Below, in pieces: positions 8,766 to 15,617 of a DNA stretch of 20,814 bases. The stretch comes from JBLYYQ01 sp048550035 (lineage in GTDB: Bacteria; Nitrospinota_A; UBA7883; JBLYYQ01). Made by a program: the position numbers and the translations under genes. Each line of letters starts with the position of its first letter. Position 1 is the first letter of the stretch. Under the pieces are notes generated by a model, which did not search any database, was not told the origin of the DNA, and saw only the letters and a list, made by a program, of their open reading frames with translations. The stretch is taken from contig JBLYYQ010000068.1 in NCBI GenBank assembly GCA_048550035.1, positions 1 through 20,814 on the forward strand. Direction: 5' to 3'.

Positions 8766-9394
8766 AACGGCTTGACCGTCGTGAACTGTTGAAGGATGGC
8801 CCTAAGATGTTTGGCGATCTATTCACTCAGTTTGCTGGAGCATACATTGAAGCCAAAGATTCCTTCAACGAAGCAAGGAAGGATGCTCCAGATAGAGCTG
8901 ATCAGTATTTAGATCCAAGTCGAGGTCTACTCCGCCCACCTGGTGCAGTCAACGAAGACCTATTCAGGAAATTATGTGACAAATGTGATGACTGCATTAA
9001 GGCATGTCCTGAGAATGTTCTGTTTAGGGCATCAGAATTGTATGGGCAAAATGAAGGGAGTCCTACCTTCAATCCGATTCGTAAAGCCTGCTTCCTATGT
9101 ACTGAATTTTATTGTGCAAAATCATGCAAAACAGGAGCATTATTACTTCCAACTTCCCCGTTATCTGTCAAAATTGGGAAGGCGAGGATCAATCCTGCAA
9201 AATGTATAGCGCAGCAAGGTCAAGAGTGTGATAAATGTCTTAATAGCTGCCCACTCCCATCCCCTGCCATCAGACTACTTGGATCTGTCCCTATAATTGA
9301 TGGTCAAAGTTGCGTCGGATGTGGGCTATGTGAACATGCCTGCTATCATAGCGCAAAGGAAAAGGCAATTACAACACTCCCTTCTCTACTGTAG
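8753..9394 (+). CDS. Four-cluster [4Fe-4S] ferredoxin-type protein, MauM/NapG/NapF-like
   Basis: This 213-residue iron-sulfur protein probably transfers electrons. Sixteen cysteines form four groups: C75/C78/C81/C85-P (classical), C113/C116/C121/C125, C151/C159/C162/C166-P and C187/C190/C193/C197. The spacing and the preceding RPPGAVNEDLFRKLC resemble the MauM/NapG ferredoxin family. Unlike NapG there is no Tat signal: LDRRELLKDG has a pair of arginines but no hydrophobic segment follows. The protein is thus predicted to be cytoplasmic. The N-terminal 60 residues are charged and helical. No oxidoreductase subunit lies nearby, so the partner is unknown. ATG at 8753 overlaps the 50-aa membrane ORF. 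plsY follows after 7 bp. Confidence 0.85.
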   Translation: MHKIKRLDRRELLKDGPKMFGDLFTQFAGAYIEAKDSFNEARKDAPDRADQYLDPSRGLLRPPGAVNEDLFRKLCDKCDDCIKACPENVLFRASELYGQNEGSPTFNPIRKACFLCTEFYCAKSCKTGALLLPTSPLSVKIGKARINPAKCIAQQGQECDKCLNSCPLPSPAIRLLGSVPIIDGQSCVGCGLCEHACYHSAKEKAITTLPSLL

Positions 9395-9401
9395 TAAGTA
9401 T

Positions 9402-10046
9402 ATGATTGATTACATCCAAATTAGTTATCTAACTTTCTTTATTGCATATCTGCTAGGCTCACTACCAACGGCATTTATTGTCGGTAAACTTGTCGGCAAA
9501 TTTGATATTCGAACTAAAGGCTCAAAAACGGCAGGTGCTACTAATGTTTATCGTCTACTTGGATTAAAGCCATATCTTTTTGTACTGTTTGTAGATATGC
9601 TCAAAGGGTATCTAGCTGTTAGTCTGGTTGCGAAAATGGCTCTACCAACCTTCTCACTGATCAATAGTGAACTAATTTCGCTGTTGGCAGTTGTGTTGGG
9701 ACATATATTCCCGATATTTGTAAAATTTCGTGGCGGGAAAGGTGTTGCAACAGCTTATGGTGGGTTTTTGGCATTAGTTCCAATCCCTGCTTTGATTATA
9801 ATTCTAATATATTTTGTAATCGCATTTAGTACAAAATATATATCACTTGGCTCACTATCTGCAGGAATTGCTCTTCCTTTTGTAATATTATTTGTCGATC
9901 AAGAGTCGCCAGCTATCGTAATTGTAATGGCATCTGTTTTAGCAGCAATAATTGTTATCACACATATAAAGAACATTAGAAGGCTACTTAATAACGAAGA
10001 GCAAAAAACAGATTTTTTTGCAAAGTCAAAACCTAGTCAAGATTAG
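9402..10046 (+). CDS. plsY: Acyl-phosphate:glycerol-3-phosphate acyltransferase PlsY
   Basis: PlsY is an integral inner-membrane enzyme that acylates glycerol-3-phosphate from acyl-phosphate, the first step of phospholipid synthesis. The 214-residue protein has about five hydrophobic spans. Motif 1 is GSKTAGATNVYR, where most PlsY have GSGNxGATNxxR. Motif 2 is GHIFPIFVKFRGGKGVATAYG. The C-terminus is a polar cytoplasmic tail. The frame is open further upstream to 9297 inside the ferredoxin gene. I choose ATG at 9402 because it begins the first membrane helix and follows the ferredoxin stop by 7 bp. The loss of the conserved Gly-Asn in motif 1 is unusual. Confidence 0.92.
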   Translation: MIDYIQISYLTFFIAYLLGSLPTAFIVGKLVGKFDIRTKGSKTAGATNVYRLLGLKPYLFVLFVDMLKGYLAVSLVAKMALPTFSLINSELISLLAVVLGHIFPIFVKFRGGKGVATAYGGFLALVPIPALIIILIYFVIAFSTKYISLGSLSAGIALPFVILFVDQESPAIVIVMASVLAAIIVITHIKNIRRLLNNEEQKTDFFAKSKPSQD

Positions 10047-10106
10047 AAGCAGTAAGCCGCTTTTACAGTAAATCGCAGTCTAAGATTATTGCGACTCTAA
10101 ATTACT

Positions 10107-10325
10107 CTATTTTTCTATCTTAAATGCAACATCAATTACAACTTGCCAGTCTGATGGTTTACCAGTTTCAGAATCAATGCCTCCTCGCTGTTCAACTACT
10201 TGAAACCAGCTTAAGCCTTTTAAGCTCTTCTTGGCATTAGCAAGTGCAGCCTCAATTGCATCTTGATAACTTACTGGAGAAGCAGCTGCTAGTCGAATAA
10301 TTTTGTATGTATCATTGTCGCTCAT
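10107..10325 (-). CDS. Dodecin family flavin-binding protein
   Basis: Dodecins are small dodecameric cytoplasmic proteins that bind and buffer flavins such as FMN or riboflavin. The 72-residue product matches the family in length and pattern: YKIIRLAAASPVSYQDAIEAAL, LSWFQVVEQRG, and DWQVVIDVAFKIE. The Trp in SWF and the Gln in WQVV correspond to the flavin-stacking and contact residues of characterised dodecins. The start is supported by GAGGT seven bases upstream. It converges with plsY and is divergent from the MEMO-family gene, apparently as a single-gene unit. Confidence 0.93.
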   Translation of the reverse strand: MSDNDTYKIIRLAAASPVSYQDAIEAALANAKKSLKGLSWFQVVEQRGGIDSETGKPSDWQVVIDVAFKIEK

Positions 10326-10379
10326 CGTAATTACCTCATAATATTAAAGATTCATTATAGCCATTTTCTATAAATTAAG

Positions 10380-10408
10380 TAGAAATTTCTATCCTTTATT
10401 TTTATAAT
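10380..10408 (+). promoter_or_regulatory. Sigma70-type promoter for the MEMO-family gene
   Basis: A consensus -10 box TATAAT (10403-10408) and a TAGAAA -35-like hexamer (10380-10385, four of six matches) are spaced 17 bp apart. Initiation about seven bases downstream of the -10 box would fall next to the ATG at 10417. That predicts a leaderless or nearly leaderless transcript, and no Shine-Dalgarno site is present. Confidence 0.5.
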
Positions 10409-10416
10409 CAAAATCT

Positions 10417-11655
10417 ATGGAACAAATTTACAAACTTAGAGAAATCGAACCCTTTTCGGTTGAGGTCGATAATTCTACAATGATTGCACTTAAAGACTTA
10501 GAAGGGTATAAAATAGATCCTGTTTTAGTCTCACCTGCTGCATATTCGCTAATTGTGCTAAGTGACGAATCTGATACTACCACTCAACTTATAAGAAAAT
10601 ATAAGGATGAATTTGGATTTGAATTCCAAGAAAAAGATGTCAAAACTCTATTTGAATTCTTGGATAACGCTTACATGCTAGATTCTCCTAAGTTTAAGGA
10701 ATATGCAGTAAGAGTTAATAATAGTTTCAATTCGAGTCGGACAAAAAAAGCTAAATTTGCTGGTCTCTCTTATCCTGATAATCCTCGCAAGCTAACAGCC
10801 AAGCTAAATACTATATTTGAAGAGATTCAATCAGTCTCTACTATTAATGAAGCAGATAGCCAGAACATATCAGAGCCGCAAGCAATTATAGTTCCTCACA
10901 TAGATTTCAAAATCGGGGCTAAGATGATGGCTATGGCATGGGACAAAGTTCGAACTTACAATTACGATAGGATTGTAATCTTAGGGACAGGTCATTCGTT
11001 ATTAAACGATTTTTATGCTTGTATAGATAAAGATTTTGAAACTCCGATTGGAACTATAAAGGTCGATAGCAAATTTTTGTCAAAGTTTGAAGAATCATTA
11101 TCAGAAGATATATCTGCACAACAGCTCGCCTATAAAAATGAGCATTCAGTAGAATTTCCTCTCCTATTTATAAAGCATCTATTTGCAGATAACAGGTCAT
11201 TAAAGATTGTTCCGATCTTACTTGCATTTCCTGAAAACCTTGAACAAGAAGATGGCGATGCGAGCTTTAATCTTAAAAGAATTGATCATTTTTCTAAGAT
11301 CTTAAAATCGACTATCGCAACCTCACCTGGCAAAACATTGATCGTTGCAAGTATCGATTTTGCTCATGTCGGGTTACGGTTTGGTGGTAATTTAGATTCT
11401 CTTAACGAACAGAATCTAAAACTAATTAAAGAAAATGACCTGCAGGTAATAGAGTTACTCTCAACATGGGACAAAAGCAAATTTTCAGAACATATGGCAA
11501 CCACAAACCATAAATATAGGATATGTGGGTTTGCACCACTTTATATTCTATTATCACTAATTAGATCTAAAAATGTGAAACTGCTTAGCTATGATCAGAG
11601 CATAGAAAAAGATACAGCTAGTGTAGTAACATTCGCATCACTATCTTGCTACTAA
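10417..11655 (+). CDS. amrB: AmmeMemoRadiSam system protein B (MEMO1 family)
   Basis: This MEMO1-family protein is related to LigB-type dioxygenases. In many bacteria and archaea it co-occurs with AmmeCR1 and a radical-SAM protein, in a trio of unclear biochemical role. The 412-residue chain has an N-terminal helical region (about 1-130) and a MEMO core. Metal-site residues line up as follows: His161 in VPHIDF, His193 in LGTGHS, EHSVE (242-246), SIDFAHVG (312-319) and Cys370 in RICGFAP. The three ligands of human MEMO1 (two His, one Cys) are therefore all represented. Neither AmmeCR1 nor the radical-SAM partner is in the window. The gene stands alone, divergent from the dodecin. Confidence 0.9.
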   Translation: MEQIYKLREIEPFSVEVDNSTMIALKDLEGYKIDPVLVSPAAYSLIVLSDESDTTTQLIRKYKDEFGFEFQEKDVKTLFEFLDNAYMLDSPKFKEYAVRVNNSFNSSRTKKAKFAGLSYPDNPRKLTAKLNTIFEEIQSVSTINEADSQNISEPQAIIVPHIDFKIGAKMMAMAWDKVRTYNYDRIVILGTGHSLLNDFYACIDKDFETPIGTIKVDSKFLSKFEESLSEDISAQQLAYKNEHSVEFPLLFIKHLFADNRSLKIVPILLAFPENLEQEDGDASFNLKRIDHFSKILKSTIATSPGKTLIVASIDFAHVGLRFGGNLDSLNEQNLKLIKENDLQVIELLSTWDKSKFSEHMATTNHKYRICGFAPLYILLSLIRSKNVKLLSYDQSIEKDTASVVTFASLSCY

Positions 11656-11726
11656 GCTAATAATATCGGCCGTTAAAAAACTTTTGGCAATTCAGCAGAG
11701 TTATCAATAAAGTAAAGCAGTAAATT

Positions 11727-12110
11727 TTATTTTAAGACAGCCTTTAACTTCTCTTCTAAAACAGCAGCAGTAAATGGTTTTACAATATAGTCATCAACTC
11801 CCGCTTGAGCTGCCGCCACAATATTATCTTTTAGTGCTTCAGCTGTAACCATAATAACCGGAATATCTTTAGTTGCACTATCTGCCTTGATAGCTTTTAA
11901 AAACTCTAGCCCGCTCATCTGTGGCATATTCCAATCAAGGAGTATGACATCATACTGATGCTGCCTTACTTGCGGCAGAGCAGTTATCCCATCATCAGCT
12001 TCATCAACATTCCTAAGTCCTATTTGGGCTAGAATTTTTTTTTCAATCTTACGCATAGTCGCAAAATCATCGACTATCAAAATTTTCAAATTTAGATCTA
12101 AACCAGGCAT
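11727..12110 (-). CDS. cheY: Chemotaxis response regulator CheY
   Basis: This is a stand-alone receiver domain of 127 residues. The phospho-acceptor site is complete: D14/D15, D59 in LLDWNMP, T89 in MVTAEA and K111 in VKPFTAA. It carries signatures typical of the E. coli flagellar CheY rather than generic receivers: VDDFATMR, LLDWNMPQMSGLEFLK, VTAEALKDNIVAAAQAG and KPFTAAVLEEKL. Phospho-CheY is expected to bind FliM and switch flagellar rotation. No chemotaxis or flagellar neighbours are visible, so the partner genes are elsewhere. The start codon lacks a clear ribosome site. Confidence 0.9.
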   Translation of the reverse strand: MPGLDLNLKILIVDDFATMRKIEKKILAQIGLRNVDEADDGITALPQVRQHQYDVILLDWNMPQMSGLEFLKAIKADSATKDIPVIMVTAEALKDNIVAAAQAGVDDYIVKPFTAAVLEEKLKAVLK

Positions 12111-12254
12111 TATGCTCTATATTATTGTTGCAACTATATCATTTAGTTATACCATATTTGGCTGTAGGTCAAATCTATTCATATTAGATATCAATTTAAG
12201 CTTATAAGGGATTATATTAGATAAGGTTGATTGAGGGGATAGGAGGGTTTTAAG
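12111..12254. other. Divergent intergenic region upstream of cheY and the 25-aa ORF
   Basis: This 144-bp AT-rich region must hold the cheY promoter on the minus strand. A TAATAT-like -10 lies close to the gene, without a good -35. It may also hold a promoter for the small plus-strand ORF. Repeated TTAGATA elements occur. The most definite signal is AGGAGGG at 12241-12247, a near-perfect ribosome site. Confidence 0.35.
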
Positions 12255-12332
12255 GTGAGGAAAATGCTGTTATTATTTCTGATATCATTAATACTCTTTT
12301 TTGCACCTGATATCGTTATCACCTTACTATGA
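12255..12332 (+). CDS. Predicted 25-aa hydrophobic membrane peptide
   Basis: A GTG start at 12255 is preceded by AGGAGGG (12241-12247) at an eight-base spacing, the best Shine-Dalgarno match in the window. The product reads MRKMLLLFLISLILFF, then APDIVITLL: two basic residues, then an uninterrupted hydrophobic segment. That fits a single membrane-spanning micropeptide with a cytoplasmic N-terminus. The stop TGA is followed at once by in-frame TAA and TGA. An ATG at 12264 is an alternative start but is too far from the ribosome site. It ends six bases before the 3' end of the opposing tRNA-Leu. I recognise no family. A leader peptide or toxin-like peptide is possible. Confidence 0.45.
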   Translation: MRKMLLLFLISLILFFAPDIVITLL

Positions 12333-12338
12333 TAATGA

Positions 12339-12425
12339 TGGTGCCGAGAGTCGGATTTGAACCGACACAATATTGCTATTGGTGGATTTTGAGTCCACTG
12401 CGTCTACCAATTCCGCCATCCCGGC
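12339..12425 (-). tRNA. tRNA-Leu (anticodon CAA)
   Basis: On the minus strand an 87-nt class II tRNA can be folded. The seven-pair acceptor stem is GCCGGGA/TCTCGGC, followed by discriminator A and an encoded CCA (12339-12341). The D arm contains AATTGGTAGACGC. The anticodon stem is GTGGA/TCCAC with loop CTCAAAA, giving anticodon CAA for UUG codons. A long variable arm (CAATAGCAATATTG) and a TTCAAAT T-loop complete the leucine-type structure. It lies directly upstream of the end of the GH57 gene on the same strand's far side and opposes the 25-aa ORF. Confidence 0.96.
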
Positions 12426-12463
12426 ATAATGCTATTATAGCGCAAATAGAATATTTATCGATA

Positions 12464-14053
12464 TTAATATTCGTTAAATATTCTGTATGAAATATCTGGA
12501 AAAATATTATTTTGAAGCTCTAATCTAGCCAGATAGTGATCTTGAATAGAGCCTGCTCTAATCTGCTTTGCAAGTTTATTAAAATTTTCTATATGTCCAT
12601 TGAATCGTAGTTGAGCGTAATCTTTGAAGGTTTCTTGAGTCATAATAAATGGCCAATCAGAGGATTGAGCAAGTAATAGTTCGCGTGCCGCCTGATTTAA
12701 CGCTCGAATGGCTACCTTATTGTTAGCATCATGATATAATTTTGCCAATTTCATCATTTCATCTAATCCATCAAGTAACGGTCGATAGATAAAATCATTT
12801 TTTTGATTGAGCCAAACCATAGAGTAGCCACCTTCACCCCACGAAGATGCCGATGGCGTTGATAATTGTAGATTAGAACTTTTTTCTAGATAATTCGATA
12901 GAGACTTTATTCTGATTTTATCACGACTTTCATCAATATTTCTCAGTACTAAATCAAGAAACAGACCTCCTTCATGCCACCAATGTCCAAACAATTCTGT
13001 ATCATAACAAGCAACTATGACCGGTTTTTCTCTGATTAATGGTTCAACTGCCATCAACCTTGCAATCCGTTTTTGAACGAAATTTTCAGCATCGATTTTG
13101 ACCTGCTCTAATGCCTTACTCTGATCATAGATCTCTTTAGTATCACCTGATTGAGCAATACTATGATATTTGATCCCGACCGGTTTTGGATAAAAATCAC
13201 TCCCTAGCGAACTTTTAAGGTAGTCCAGATCTAGTTGATAACCTATGTCGCTATAAAAATCGCGATAGAGTGGATTAGCCGGATATCCAGCTTTTGAGCT
13301 CCAAACTTCATATGACGATTCTAAGTCTCTCCCGAAAAAAGCAACTCTAGCTTCTGTTTGACATGGAAAGTAAACTCCATAGTTAGGGATAGGATTGCCA
13401 CGAAGCGTTCCATGCGTATCAACAATAAAATATTTAACACCACGATCTGCTAAAATTGTTTCATACCCAGGCTGATAACCAGATTCAGGGAACCAGAATC
13501 CAGGCGAGCTACATCCAAATGTCGACTCATAACAATCTAGCCCTAGATTGATCTGCACTTTTGCACCTTTATCATCGACCGACAAAAGTGGTAGGTAACC
13601 ATGTGTTGCAGCTGTTGCGATTATCTCTATATCCCCTGCCATCATAAACTTCTTAAACCAACCTACAATATCTAACATTTGATCATCATCAAACAGCCCT
13701 TTTGCAAGGGTATATCGGTCATAATAACTTTTGGCAATTTTGTTGAGTTTGCAATTTGGAGCAGTTCGATCGAGTTCCTGTTCAGTAAGCAATATCAGTT
13801 TATCTAACCATTGCAAGTAGCGCTCTATTAATAGCTTATCTTGTAGCATCGCTATCAATGTAGGGCTCAGGGTTACTGTTATTCCAATATTAATCTTATC
13901 GGCAGTTAGCTTTTCAAAGATGAGCAGTAACGGCAGATAAACCTCCGTTATCGCTTCAAATAACCAATCTTCTTCTAGCTTATTATCAGCCTCTAGATGA
14001 CGAACAAAAGGGAGATGTGTATGTAGAACTAATGATAAATACCCATATGCCAT
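12464..14053 (-). CDS. GH57 1,4-alpha-glucan branching enzyme (DUF1957-type)
   Basis: This glycoside hydrolase family 57 enzyme, 529 residues long, is expected to introduce alpha-1,6 branches into glycogen in the cytoplasm. The N-terminus YLSLVLHTHLPFVRH is the conserved first GH57 motif. The probable nucleophile is E190 in GFWFPESGYQPG, and the acid/base is D351 in CYDTELFGHWWHEGG. These positions agree closely with characterised archaeal GH57 branching enzymes. ATHGYLPLL near 149-157 is another family motif. The C-terminal helical DUF1957-like domain follows (about 400-529). The ATG is three bases after the stop of the DUF4912 gene with no strong ribosome site, so the pair is probably translationally coupled. 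An amylase or glucanotransferase activity cannot be excluded. Confidence 0.9.
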   Translation of the reverse strand: MAYGYLSLVLHTHLPFVRHLEADNKLEEDWLFEAITEVYLPLLLIFEKLTADKINIGITVTLSPTLIAMLQDKLLIERYLQWLDKLILLTEQELDRTAPNCKLNKIAKSYYDRYTLAKGLFDDDQMLDIVGWFKKFMMAGDIEIIATAATHGYLPLLSVDDKGAKVQINLGLDCYESTFGCSSPGFWFPESGYQPGYETILADRGVKYFIVDTHGTLRGNPIPNYGVYFPCQTEARVAFFGRDLESSYEVWSSKAGYPANPLYRDFYSDIGYQLDLDYLKSSLGSDFYPKPVGIKYHSIAQSGDTKEIYDQSKALEQVKIDAENFVQKRIARLMAVEPLIREKPVIVACYDTELFGHWWHEGGLFLDLVLRNIDESRDKIRIKSLSNYLEKSSNLQLSTPSASSWGEGGYSMVWLNQKNDFIYRPLLDGLDEMMKLAKLYHDANNKVAIRALNQAARELLLAQSSDWPFIMTQETFKDYAQLRFNGHIENFNKLAKQIRAGSIQDHYLARLELQNNIFPDISYRIFNEY

Positions 14054-14056
14054 TAG

Positions 14057-15526
14057 CTATTTAGGATCAGAAGAGATCCTAGCTACCTTCACTGTATGGC
14101 TCTTAATACCGCTTGATGGTAATGTGTTAATCTGGAGCTCATTTGCTCCATCTGCTAGGTGTAGTTTCAGTTTAAACATGTCACCTTCTTGGAATTTTAT
14201 CGGCTCACCATTTATAGTTAGCACTGTAGTAGAAGATAGCTTACCTTCAATATTGATTTCAGATCCAACCCTTAACTGTTCACCTACTTCTTCAGCGGTT
14301 ATACTCTCTATATTAGATATCCCACTTGCTAATCGAATAATTTCATTGCTACTTGTTCTTGTTATTGAACTTATCATATCACTCTGAGATATTGTCATGT
14401 CATATAAAGTAGCAGCTAGTTTGTCAGTCTCATTAAATGGCTTGCTTAATGCTGGCAGTTGTACCTTGTTGGAATTTGCTACTGCTTTAAACAGACCGTT
14501 CTCATCCTTAAATCCAAGCGCACCTATATATTCACGCGGCTCACTATTTATCGAAATGTATGCTTCCTCTCTATCAAAGTCAATCGGTCGATCAAAGTAG
14601 CTCTTTGGATCATATGCATTGTATATCCTTAGAGTAAATTCTAAATAACTTGAGTCAGTAGTCATCGAATCTTTAACTCTCGCTACTTCAGACTCTTTTA
14701 AATCCCAGTAGAAAAATATCATATACTCATTCTGGACTAATGCAATAAGCTTACTTTCGAAATTTGGATAAGCTACTTGATATCCTTGATCGTCATCGTA
14801 TGATTTGCCACCTTTCCCAACATAAAATTTTTCCTGAGACTGATCTATATTCAACTCTGGAGTTAAATCTTTACGACTAACTTTTCTACTCTTCTTACTA
14901 TCAGCTAATATCTTGCTTCCCTGCTTGCGCTCGACTGATCTCGTCGGTGATTCCTCCAAACTCAATGTTACTCTTTTGCGGGATATTGACTTTTTAGATT
15001 TATCTTCTTCACTTTTCAAGGTGGCTTTTTTGCGACTTACAGACTTCTCAAGCTTATCCGTCTGCCTTTTCCGGACCACTGCTTTCCCCTTTCCAACAGC
15101 TCCCCTAACCGGAGCTTTATCCTTGCTAGACGCTGATTGACTCTTAACAGACTTCTCAAACTTATCTGTCTGCTTTTTCCGGGAAACTCCTTTCCCCTTT
15201 GAAACAGCTCCCCTAACCGGAGCTTTATCCTTGCTAGAAACTGATTGCCTCTGAACAGACTTCTCAAGCTTATCTGTCTCCTTTTTCCGGGAAACTCCTT
15301 TCCCCTTTGAAACAGCGCCCCTAACAGGAGCTTCATCCTGGCTAGAAGCTGATTGACTCTTAACAGTGTCGCTAGAAGCAGTAACTTTCTTCTTACGGTT
15401 TAATAGCCTTTTCTTTTTGCTTGCCTTTGCTTTCTTGATTGCCTCTAGAATTTTTGCCTGCGTAAGTGAAGGAGAGAGATGGATCCCCATCGATTTTGCC
15501 TCTAACAATAGCGCATTCTTTTTCAT
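14057..15526 (-). CDS. DUF4912 protein with Rho_N/SAP-like N-terminus, basic tandem repeats and Ig-like C-terminus
   Basis: This 489-residue protein has unknown function. Residues 1-35 (LLLEAKSMGIHLSPSLTQAKILEAIKKAK) resemble the short Rho N-terminal/SAP-like helix pair. Residues 36-220 are very rich in Lys, Arg and Ser and include three 36-residue repeats (55-162) with the core APVRGAVSKGKGVSRKK. A DUF4912-like domain follows (about 245-360, LIALVQNEYMIFFYWDL). The last 80 residues (IEGKLSSTTVLTINGEPIKF and onward, with DGANELQINT) have the strand pattern of bacterial Ig-like domains seen in glucodextranases. There is no signal peptide. It lies between coaE and, three bases on, the GH57 branching enzyme. 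A cytoplasmic accessory role in glucan metabolism is inference. Nucleic-acid binding is the alternative. Confidence 0.75.
   Translation of the reverse strand: MKKNALLLEAKSMGIHLSPSLTQAKILEAIKKAKASKKKRLLNRKKKVTASSDTVKSQSASSQDEAPVRGAVSKGKGVSRKKETDKLEKSVQRQSVSSKDKAPVRGAVSKGKGVSRKKQTDKFEKSVKSQSASSKDKAPVRGAVGKGKAVVRKRQTDKLEKSVSRKKATLKSEEDKSKKSISRKRVTLSLEESPTRSVERKQGSKILADSKKSRKVSRKDLTPELNIDQSQEKFYVGKGGKSYDDDQGYQVAYPNFESKLIALVQNEYMIFFYWDLKESEVARVKDSMTTDSSYLEFTLRIYNAYDPKSYFDRPIDFDREEAYISINSEPREYIGALGFKDENGLFKAVANSNKVQLPALSKPFNETDKLAATLYDMTISQSDMISSITRTSSNEIIRLASGISNIESITAEEVGEQLRVGSEINIEGKLSSTTVLTINGEPIKFQEGDMFKLKLHLADGANELQINTLPSSGIKSHTVKVARISSDPK
15039..15362 (-). repeat. Three tandem 108-bp repeats inside the DUF4912 gene
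   Basis: Three copies begin at 15039, 15147 and 15255, each exactly 108 bp, ending at 15362. They are easily seen from the repeated AGACTTCTCAAGCTT-like start of each unit on the plus strand. Each encodes 36 residues with the core APVRGAVSKGKGVSRKK. The copy nearest the gene's 3' end (15039-15146) has diverged most at the protein level. Unit length is a multiple of three, so copy-number change would keep the frame. Confidence 0.95.
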
Positions 15527-15617
15527 CGTATATTAATCCTATAAATCTTTATTGCTACTTATGCTTTCCGGTTTTAACTTCTTTTTAGTCTGATCCCCAA
15601 CAATAAGCTTGAATCAA

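Noticed and set aside
9297..9401. Upstream extension of plsY into the ferredoxin gene
   Set aside because: The added residues overlap a conserved [4Fe-4S] motif in another frame and are not PlsY-like. ATG at 9402 begins the first membrane helix.
12298..12325. Repeated GATATC/TGATA elements as a terminator for tRNA-Leu
   Set aside because: The best hairpin (TGATA-TCGT-TATCA) has five A-T-rich pairs with no T-run on the tRNA strand, and it overlaps the 25-aa ORF.
15037..15336. A 99-codon minus-strand open frame rich in repeats
   Set aside because: It lies wholly inside the DUF4912 gene in another frame and is long only because the 108-bp repeat is a multiple of three. It has no ribosome site.
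15039..15362. Regularly spaced repeats as a possible CRISPR array
   Set aside because: The units are head-to-tail with no unique spacers, and they encode a continuous protein repeat within a gene with a recognisable downstream domain.
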